From an uncultured Flavobacterium sp. (lineage in GTDB: Bacteria > Bacteroidota > Bacteroidia > Flavobacteriales > Flavobacteriaceae): 64,000 nucleotides of DNA. Shown piece by piece: positions 54,491-61,145 of the stretch. Position numbers and translations under genes: made by a program. The notes under the pieces were generated by a model. That model ran no database searches and had not been told where the DNA came from. It worked only from the letters and a program-made list of their open reading frames with translations. The DNA is taken from positions 1 to 64,000 of the forward strand of contig NZ_CAMLDD010000021.1 of NCBI RefSeq assembly GCF_946478785.1. Direction: 5' to 3'. Positions within the stretch are counted from its first letter, which is position 1. The number at the start of each line of letters is the position of its first letter.

Positions 54491-56950
54491 CTATTTTACG
54501 AAAAAATTAATCGTACGACTCATTAAATCTCCATCTTCATCTTTGACTGTGATAACAACAGAAGCAAATCCACTTTCTATAGCTGTAAACTGAATATCTT
54601 TCCCTTTCAAAACCATTTTCCCATTTTTAAGGTCTGAGAAAGTATAAACCGGTTTCTTCTCATATCCTTTAAACAAATCTGCTGCTGAAAGTTCTTTCTT
54701 TTCACCTGAACTGATGAAAAAATGTGGCTTTGCCATCCAGTCTAAATATTCATCCAGTTGAGTAAAACCATCTTTGTCGGCATCCAAATTTGCATCAGCA
54801 AAATCTCCCGTTTTAGAATTTTCATTTAGTTCTTTTGCTTTTTCCCACCAATTTGGTAATCCATCATGATCTGTATCCCAGTCTGAAGGACGGGTTTCAC
54901 TTGCAAAATTTGGCCATCCACCTGCATCTGCTTCATTATCGATCATTCCGCCTATACCGCTTTTGCTTCCTTTATAAGTAAATGTTCCCTTTAAGGTTTC
55001 ATCAACAATTCGGTTGTCTTGTTTGTCAAAAAATGGCTGATTGGCACCAACATCCGACAGTACATTTTTATAAGCCGCACTCGCCGATTGTGTATTGACA
55101 AAAGATTCAAAAAAAGGTTTTGGCAAAAACACATCATAATCTGCAGTAGCGTTATTGGATAATGTAAATTTTCTTCCTTTATCCTGATTTTTTTCATCAA
55201 AATAACCTGGCATTACATTTCCATCAAAATAATATTGTTGTTTTCCTTTTCCAACTCCTTCAATTTGTGCATTCAGGGCCACAAAAATATCTGTAGCTAC
55301 TCCAGGCTTATAATAATTATTTACAAAATTTACTTCACTTGCACCACCATCAGTAGTCCTTTTCCCCCAGTTATAAACGACATTATTTCTAATATCCAAC
55401 CTTCCCCCATAATAACCATCTCCGTTTAAACCTCCGCCAATACTCCAGTTACGACCGTAATTGTGCGCCAGCAAATTGTGATGAAAACTTCCGATATCGC
55501 CACCAATTGTCGCTGCATAACCGTGCATTTTTCCGGCAGGATATTTATCGTGACCCGCTATATTTAAGGCTTCTGAAATTAAAGTTCGCTGTAACGTTAT
55601 ATGATGTGCACCGCGGGAACTAAACGATTCATCAATCGTCCAGCTGATGGAACAATGGTCGATAATACTGTAATCAGCGCCCGTAAGTCCCATACCATCA
55701 AAAGTCGTTCCGCCCCCAATTCTAACTTTCAAAAACCTCACCACACCATCATTTCCTGTCAATCCAAGAGGTGCTTTGCTAATCGTAATTCCTTCTCCCG
55801 GAGCGGTTTGACCCGCAATAGTAATGTAAGGCTGGTTCACCACTAATCGTGAAGCCAGTTTGATATTTCCCGAAACATTAAAAACAATCGTTCTCGGTCC
55901 GATTTCCTGATTGATGGCATCGCGTAAACTTCCCGGTCCGTCATCGTTTAAGTTGGTAACTTCCACTACTTTTCCTCCTCTTCCTCCAACAGCAAATCTT
56001 CCATAGCCTTCTGCTCCAGGAAAAGCAAGTTGTGCCGGCTTAAATGACCACACGTTTCCTAATGTGACATTTCCTTTAGCATCTACTTCGTCAACACGCC
56101 AGTAGTAGGTTGTCATGCTGTATAAGTCGGCAACTGCAAATTTAGTGTCTGCCTGTTTTCCTTTAAATTCTGCTGATTTTTCTGTGGCGTCTGTAACTGC
56201 TTTTTTATCTGTTCCAAAGTACACTTTGTGGGCAACTGCATCTTTCGAAGCTTCCCACTTCATCATAAAATTATCTCCTGAAACCACATGTTCATCACCA
56301 TTTTTAGGATTTGGCGTATTCGCTTGTTTTTTAAGGTTTGGTGTATCAATTTCAAATCCGTTAATGACCATTTGCTGAATCGCATTGGAATCTTTCGAAT
56401 CTAATTCAAAACGAATAACTGCATTTTTTCCCTTTTGAGCATTAAATTCAATATAAGCCGTTGCGGCATCAATAGTCGATGTTGCTCTGTTGCTGGATGT
56501 TACCGTCTCAACTAGTTTATTGTTTACAAATATTTTTATCGGGGCGAAAGATTTTCCTTCCACCTTGTCAAAAGTATTATGAAAGGTAAGCAATGAATGT
56601 TGTCCGGGTTTCAATCCGCTAATTGTAAGTTCAAGGCTTTTATCGGTTACTAAACCATCGCTCGCCACACGACTGTAAAATGGCGAACTCATTCCGACTT
56701 TATACCATTTTGAAGAGAAATTTCCTTTTAATTTGAAGGTTACATTATTAAAAGTTTTTTCAGCCTCGGTTTGTTCATTTATTGGCCATGAAGTATAATA
56801 AGGGTCACTTACTTCTTCCATTCTTCGTCCTGAAAAATCGAAATCGACTTTAACAATTTGTTTTTCAGCTGTTTTTCCACCTGATTGTGACTGTGCGTTT
56901 GTAGATAAAAGCATTGCCAAAACAGCAGCACTCAAAAATTTTTTAATCAT
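54491..56950 (-). CDS. Multidomain PL1 pectate lyase (CBM-like, FN3, PL1)
   Basis: An 819-residue secreted enzyme (signal to NAQS). Residues about 34-202 form a CBM-like beta-sandwich, about 210-305 an FN3 domain (YYWRVDEVDAKGNV), and PL1 starts at FPGAEGYGRFAVGGRGG (about 309) with IIDHCSISWTIDES on the catalytic face. The end carries an EF/TSP3-like DANLDADKDGFTQLDEY near 735-760 and a final sandwich. It cuts pectate. The added binding domains mark it as a surface-acting lyase different from the 568-residue pair. It starts 17 bp after the DUF5703 stop. Confidence 0.92.
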   Translation of the reverse strand: MIKKFLSAAVLAMLLSTNAQSQSGGKTAEKQIVKVDFDFSGRRMEEVSDPYYTSWPINEQTEAEKTFNNVTFKLKGNFSSKWYKVGMSSPFYSRVASDGLVTDKSLELTISGLKPGQHSLLTFHNTFDKVEGKSFAPIKIFVNNKLVETVTSSNRATSTIDAATAYIEFNAQKGKNAVIRFELDSKDSNAIQQMVINGFEIDTPNLKKQANTPNPKNGDEHVVSGDNFMMKWEASKDAVAHKVYFGTDKKAVTDATEKSAEFKGKQADTKFAVADLYSMTTYYWRVDEVDAKGNVTLGNVWSFKPAQLAFPGAEGYGRFAVGGRGGKVVEVTNLNDDGPGSLRDAINQEIGPRTIVFNVSGNIKLASRLVVNQPYITIAGQTAPGEGITISKAPLGLTGNDGVVRFLKVRIGGGTTFDGMGLTGADYSIIDHCSISWTIDESFSSRGAHHITLQRTLISEALNIAGHDKYPAGKMHGYAATIGGDIGSFHHNLLAHNYGRNWSIGGGLNGDGYYGGRLDIRNNVVYNWGKRTTDGGASEVNFVNNYYKPGVATDIFVALNAQIEGVGKGKQQYYFDGNVMPGYFDEKNQDKGRKFTLSNNATADYDVFLPKPFFESFVNTQSASAAYKNVLSDVGANQPFFDKQDNRIVDETLKGTFTYKGSKSGIGGMIDNEADAGGWPNFASETRPSDWDTDHDGLPNWWEKAKELNENSKTGDFADANLDADKDGFTQLDEYLDWMAKPHFFISSGEKKELSAADLFKGYEKKPVYTFSDLKNGKMVLKGKDIQFTAIESGFASVVITVKDEDGDLMSRTINFFVK

Positions 56951-56967
56951 TTTTATTGGTAATATAG

Positions 56968-59298
56968 TTAGTATAATTTTTTCTTTTCTTCTAATGAAAT
57001 CCCTAACAGATTTATAATGTCTTTTTCTCTTTCTTTGGGAGTTACATTTATAATTTTCGTTACTCCGTTTTGAAGTTCGGCTTCTATAATTGTGTTTTGA
57101 GAGGCATGTAATTTAAAATGAACATTCCAGTCTTTTGGCCATGCCGGAAAAAGATAGATTTTCCCGTCTGATTCCTGCAAAAGCATTTCCTGCATCCCAA
57201 TCATACCTGATCCACCCCAGTTATGATCCGGAACCCAGTCGAAACCCGGTCCCCAAAATGCAGAGAATCGTCTTCCGGAATCACTCATTTTTAATAAATT
57301 GTATTTTGCCGCTTCTTCAGTTAAGCCTAACCTTGCGGCAAAAATATTGTCTTGTTTCCAGCCAACATGGCTTCTGAATTTTATCGCATCCGTATCGTAT
57401 TTCCAGGTATTCAAAGCAGTTTGCAAATCAGGCTTTCCAATGCCGTAAATCCCCCATGGATAAACGGGATACAATTGTGGAACTTCTGAATTATTGACGC
57501 GCTCCCAGGATTTTGCCGGAACTAATACTTTATGATTTTCGATTTGGCCAAAATTCAAAGGCGGAATCCTGTTTTGAAAACCTCTTAAATATTCGGTCTC
57601 CTCTTTTGACAGTTCTTTTGCCGAAAGGTTTAAAAGCTGTTCTGTAATTATTTTCAATGCCGAAATAGTACTATTGGCATTATTTGCCATTTTATAAGTT
57701 TCAGCACCTGAACCTGGATAAAGAACCAAATGTCCGTTTCCATCCAAACCTTTTCTGCCTCTTTGTTTGGCTAAATATTGATAATGTTCATCAAAAAACC
57801 GAAGACAGCTGATGATAAACGAATTGTATTTTTGAATGTCTTCTCCTGCATATTCTTTCTGCTGCAGCATCATTTTGCAAAACTCAAAAACGGTATCCCA
57901 TTCATATTCCAGCCACGCATTGTATTCCATTCCCGGATCATAATCGGCTGGACGTTTCCATTCGTATTCGGCTGGATTAGGCAAGCCAAAATTTTCCAGT
58001 TGTTCTGTAAAGGATGCTCCGCCATGTTTCCAATAAACGTGTGAACGCAATTCGGCATTCTTCTGTAAACTCAGATAATAATCCAATTGCGATTTCATCA
58101 TATCAAAATCCCCGCTTTTCACCATCGGAAAATAAACCAATCGCTGGTTTTGAGCCGTCATTGTTCCTCCTCCCCAATTTCTGAAATCAGGTGTAAAGTT
58201 TAAATCGGGATTGGTAAAAACAGGATCAACTGTAAACAATCCGCCGTTGAATTTTGTTGGATATTTTCCGTAGGCATTACAGCCGAGCATATAACGGAAC
58301 AACTGATAATTTTGCCCAATCTGATACACTGAATCTTTGGCTGTGGAATTGTCTTTTTGAGTATAAATAAAACTCCGGTTCCAGAAATTGTTCCACCACT
58401 TGATCGTATTTTTTTCTGCTTTTTTAGAAATGGTTTTATAAGCTGAAATTTGCTTCTTCAATCCATTTTCCCAGGAAGATTGTTCGGTGGATTGATTCGT
58501 ATATAAATGAATTTCTAATGAATGCTTTTTAGAAGATTTTACACTCGACAAACTGAATCCTTTGAAATCTGTATTTTGATATGTCCCTGTATACGTTCCG
58601 CCAGGTTTTAAATTGTCACCATTCATAAACCCGCCAAAAGTGAGATTCGATAACGGATTCAGCATTTGATCTTTCACTGATTCCATTTTTTGTTGTTTGA
58701 CTGCAACATCAAAAACAGTCTGTTGTCTGTTTCTATGATAAAACCGAACGCCGTTATTTTCAAATGCAATTGAATCTTTGAACGTTATAATTTCGCCCTG
58801 TGGAGCCCATTTATAAGAATTGGCATTATTTGCTTTTCCTTTGGATGGACGATTGATATGACGCCAGCTTTCATAAGAAGCAGTCATTTTCAATGGATTT
58901 TTACTTTCTAAATCCAAATGAATTACGGGTTTAAAAACATCAACCCAAAGTTTGATTTTAGTATCCTTCTGAGCAATCAAAATGTAGCCATCTTTCAAAA
59001 CCAATTCCTGCTTAAAACCTTCATTATCCTTGAACGGATTTGGAGTCAAACTTACTTTTATACGACCTAACTTCAACAAAGTATTATGCTCATCGAAAGT
59101 CCCGCTACGCGAAAAATAAAAATACAAATCGCCTTTTTCTACCCAGACATTTGCTCCAATATCGCCACCACCTAAAGGCATTGATTCGGCTGAATTGTTG
59201 CTTTGTGTTGTCCAGATTTGGTTGTAATTATTGAGCACAGGGATTTGCGCTTTTACTAAAAGCGTGAAAAGGAAAAATATGTAAATTGTATATTTCAA
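56968..59298 (-). CDS. DUF5703 glycosidase-like protein (GH95-related architecture)
   Basis: A 776-residue secreted protein (signal to VKAQ). The start (NNSAESMPLGGGDIGANVWVEKGDLYFYFS) is the DUF5703 N-terminal domain that resembles the GH95 N-domain. The middle and end are an (alpha/alpha)6-type barrel with blocks NFTPDFRNWGGGTM and YPGSGAETYKMANNANSTISALKI. Trp- and acid-rich motifs are present but no assigned catalytic set. I see no published family activity that I can name. Its place between an acetylesterase and PL1 suggests an exo-glycosidase in pectin breakdown. Confidence 0.8.
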   Translation of the reverse strand: MKYTIYIFFLFTLLVKAQIPVLNNYNQIWTTQSNNSAESMPLGGGDIGANVWVEKGDLYFYFSRSGTFDEHNTLLKLGRIKVSLTPNPFKDNEGFKQELVLKDGYILIAQKDTKIKLWVDVFKPVIHLDLESKNPLKMTASYESWRHINRPSKGKANNANSYKWAPQGEIITFKDSIAFENNGVRFYHRNRQQTVFDVAVKQQKMESVKDQMLNPLSNLTFGGFMNGDNLKPGGTYTGTYQNTDFKGFSLSSVKSSKKHSLEIHLYTNQSTEQSSWENGLKKQISAYKTISKKAEKNTIKWWNNFWNRSFIYTQKDNSTAKDSVYQIGQNYQLFRYMLGCNAYGKYPTKFNGGLFTVDPVFTNPDLNFTPDFRNWGGGTMTAQNQRLVYFPMVKSGDFDMMKSQLDYYLSLQKNAELRSHVYWKHGGASFTEQLENFGLPNPAEYEWKRPADYDPGMEYNAWLEYEWDTVFEFCKMMLQQKEYAGEDIQKYNSFIISCLRFFDEHYQYLAKQRGRKGLDGNGHLVLYPGSGAETYKMANNANSTISALKIITEQLLNLSAKELSKEETEYLRGFQNRIPPLNFGQIENHKVLVPAKSWERVNNSEVPQLYPVYPWGIYGIGKPDLQTALNTWKYDTDAIKFRSHVGWKQDNIFAARLGLTEEAAKYNLLKMSDSGRRFSAFWGPGFDWVPDHNWGGSGMIGMQEMLLQESDGKIYLFPAWPKDWNVHFKLHASQNTIIEAELQNGVTKIINVTPKEREKDIINLLGISLEEKKKLY

Positions 59299-59333
59299 CT
59301 TATTATTTTATTTTTTAATTCTTCTAACTGTAC

Positions 59334-59399
59334 CATTTCGACGAAGGAAAAAGCATATTAGTTGCTCCCATTATGTGATTGCTTCGTTCCTCGCAATGA
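59334..59399. repeat. Chimeric palindromic repeat (family B left arm, family A right arm)
   Basis: The left arm starts catttcgacgaaggaaa (family B) and the right arm is tgattgcttcgttcctcgca (family A), around a family A-type loop ttagttgctcccatta. Pairing is imperfect. It may have arisen by recombination. Confidence 0.6.
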
Positions 59400-59405
59400 C
59401 AAAAA

Positions 59406-60839
59406 CTACCACTCATCTGTCCTAAAAGACGAAATCGGCAAACCGCCCCCACTAAACAATTCTGCTTTTACAAAATCTTTAAACAAATAACGAATTGCTA
59501 CTGGTTTGGCAACTTTATCAGAAGTCAAAACCACCGATTTTCTGCGAACAACCGTTTTTGCCGGATAGAAAATTTTATCTTCTCCCGCTAATTCAAAACC
59601 GGTAACTTCTTTGTCATAAGCTGTAATTCCGTTTTCAACATTATCAAAAGAAACCGTTACAGAACCGTCTTTTATTTCCATCGATTTGTATTTCGGGCTT
59701 TCGAATTCGAAACCTTCGATTCCGTAGGTTTTGGCCAAAGCCTGAAACGCCAGTCTGTTCCCTCCTTTTTCCTTATCCATTGGGTGGATGTTATTTTCTT
59801 CGCCAACGTCCATCAAAACTGCCATACCTGAATTCGGAATTTCCTTTGAAGCCTTCAATTGCGCTTCTCTCAAATAAGCCGAATTGTATTTTTCCAAATT
59901 GTCCTTTGGATGAAATTGTGCATAATTAAACGGAGCAATTTGTGCATAATAAAAAGGAAAATCCCCTTGTTTCCACAAACCTCTCCAACTGCTAACCATT
60001 TTTTTCATCAAAGCCGAATATTCTGAAGCTCGTTCGTAGTTTGATTCGCCCTGATACCAGATACAGCCTTTGATTCCGTAACCAATCACAGGTGAAAGCA
60101 TTCCGTTAAACAAAGTCGTTGGCACACGATTTGGGTCTTTTGCCAGTTCTTCTTTTTTAGTTGGAATTTTAGCACTTGTAAAATCTTTCAACATTTCCTG
60201 ATTCATCCAGGCTTCCATACTCGAACCGCCGTATGAAACATGAATCAATCCCACAGGAACATCTAAAACTTCCTGTAAAAGCGATCCAAAATACCATGCT
60301 GTGGCACTGAAATTCGCAGTTGATTTTGGCGAAGCTTCTTCCCATTTTCCTTCAAAATCATCTTTTGGTTCTAAAACCGTAGCCCTTGGAACTGTAATTA
60401 ATCGAATGTTTTTATTGGCTGATCTGACAATAATTTCATTTCCGTTTTTTACAGGCTGACCCTGAAAACCTTTCAAAGGCATTTCCATATTCGATTGTCC
60501 TGAACACAGCCAGACTTCGCCAATTAGCACATTTTTTACAGTGATTTTTTCCTTTCCTTCCGTAACTTCAATCGTAAAAGGACCACCAGCAGAAGGTGTT
60601 TGAATTAACACATTCCATTTTCCGGATTTATCAGCTTTTGCTTTATAGATTTTAGCATCCCAAGAAGTTTTTATCGTAAGATTTCCGTTCTTTTCAGCCC
60701 AGCCCCACATCGGTGCATTCGACTTTTGCTGTAACATCATATTGTCCGAAAACAGTGCCGGTAATTTGATTTTGGCATTAATTTGAAAGCTAGCTAAAAG
60801 CAAAAAAATCGCAATAATACATTCTTTTAAATTTCTCAT
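59406..60839 (-). CDS. Sialate O-acetylesterase-like (SASA) carbohydrate esterase
   Basis: About 477 residues from the ATG at 60839 (MRNLKECIIAIF signal to NAK); the longer ORF to 60905 has no signal. The SASA/SGNH domain shows S116 in LCSGQSNMEM, IWYQGESNYERA near 250, and an Asp-His element DVGEENNIHP. Sandwich domains flank it. These enzymes deacetylate sugars. In this locus an O-acetyl on an RG side chain or on RG-II sugars is more likely than sialic acid. It lies between the GH106 and DUF5703 genes. Confidence 0.88.
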   Translation of the reverse strand: MRNLKECIIAIFLLLASFQINAKIKLPALFSDNMMLQQKSNAPMWGWAEKNGNLTIKTSWDAKIYKAKADKSGKWNVLIQTPSAGGPFTIEVTEGKEKITVKNVLIGEVWLCSGQSNMEMPLKGFQGQPVKNGNEIIVRSANKNIRLITVPRATVLEPKDDFEGKWEEASPKSTANFSATAWYFGSLLQEVLDVPVGLIHVSYGGSSMEAWMNQEMLKDFTSAKIPTKKEELAKDPNRVPTTLFNGMLSPVIGYGIKGCIWYQGESNYERASEYSALMKKMVSSWRGLWKQGDFPFYYAQIAPFNYAQFHPKDNLEKYNSAYLREAQLKASKEIPNSGMAVLMDVGEENNIHPMDKEKGGNRLAFQALAKTYGIEGFEFESPKYKSMEIKDGSVTVSFDNVENGITAYDKEVTGFELAGEDKIFYPAKTVVRRKSVVLTSDKVAKPVAIRYLFKDFVKAELFSGGGLPISSFRTDEW

Positions 60840-60905
60840 TTTTTTATTTAATCTATATTTTAACTGACTAATCCGTTGTTTACCTTTAATTATTCTAATT
60901 ATCAT

Positions 60906-61040
60906 TTATCGGGTTAAAATCCGACATCCAATATGAATCCGTTCGTACCAACCATCAGGTTAAAACCCGACGCTACAACATGAATCGCTCCTCCGTCCAT
61001 CGGGTTAAAACCCGACGCTACAACATGAAACGTTCCTCCG
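60906..61040. repeat. Tandem family G units (45-bp period)
   Basis: Three units, at 60906-60945, 60953-60995 and 60998-61040. The last two share catcgggttaaaacccgacg-type palindromes, the linker ctacaacatgaa and a cctccg end. They lie in the 306-bp gap between GH106 and the SASA esterase, which holds only family G repeats. Confidence 0.7.
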
Positions 61041-61061
61041 GAACTTTTACGTTACGCACAA

Positions 61062-61144
61062 GAGCCATCGGCTCGAACCATATTGTAGGGCTGGACTTTA
61101 GTTTTTAATGCAAAAACATAACAAAGAGCCGTAGGCTCGGTATA
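61062..61144 (+). repeat. Family G double-hairpin repeats
   Basis: Two mini-hairpins GAGCC-at-GGCTC (61062) and GAGCC-gta-GGCTC (about 61126), the first followed by TATTGTAGG and a palindrome ctggactttag that is broken by a TTTT run. It sits just past the GH106 stop codon. Confidence 0.55.
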
Positions 61145-61145
61145 T

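Noticed and set aside
60906..61040. Tandem repeats as a CRISPR array
   Set aside because: Only three palindromic units with almost no unique spacer (about 2-7 bp); they match the dispersed family G repeat.
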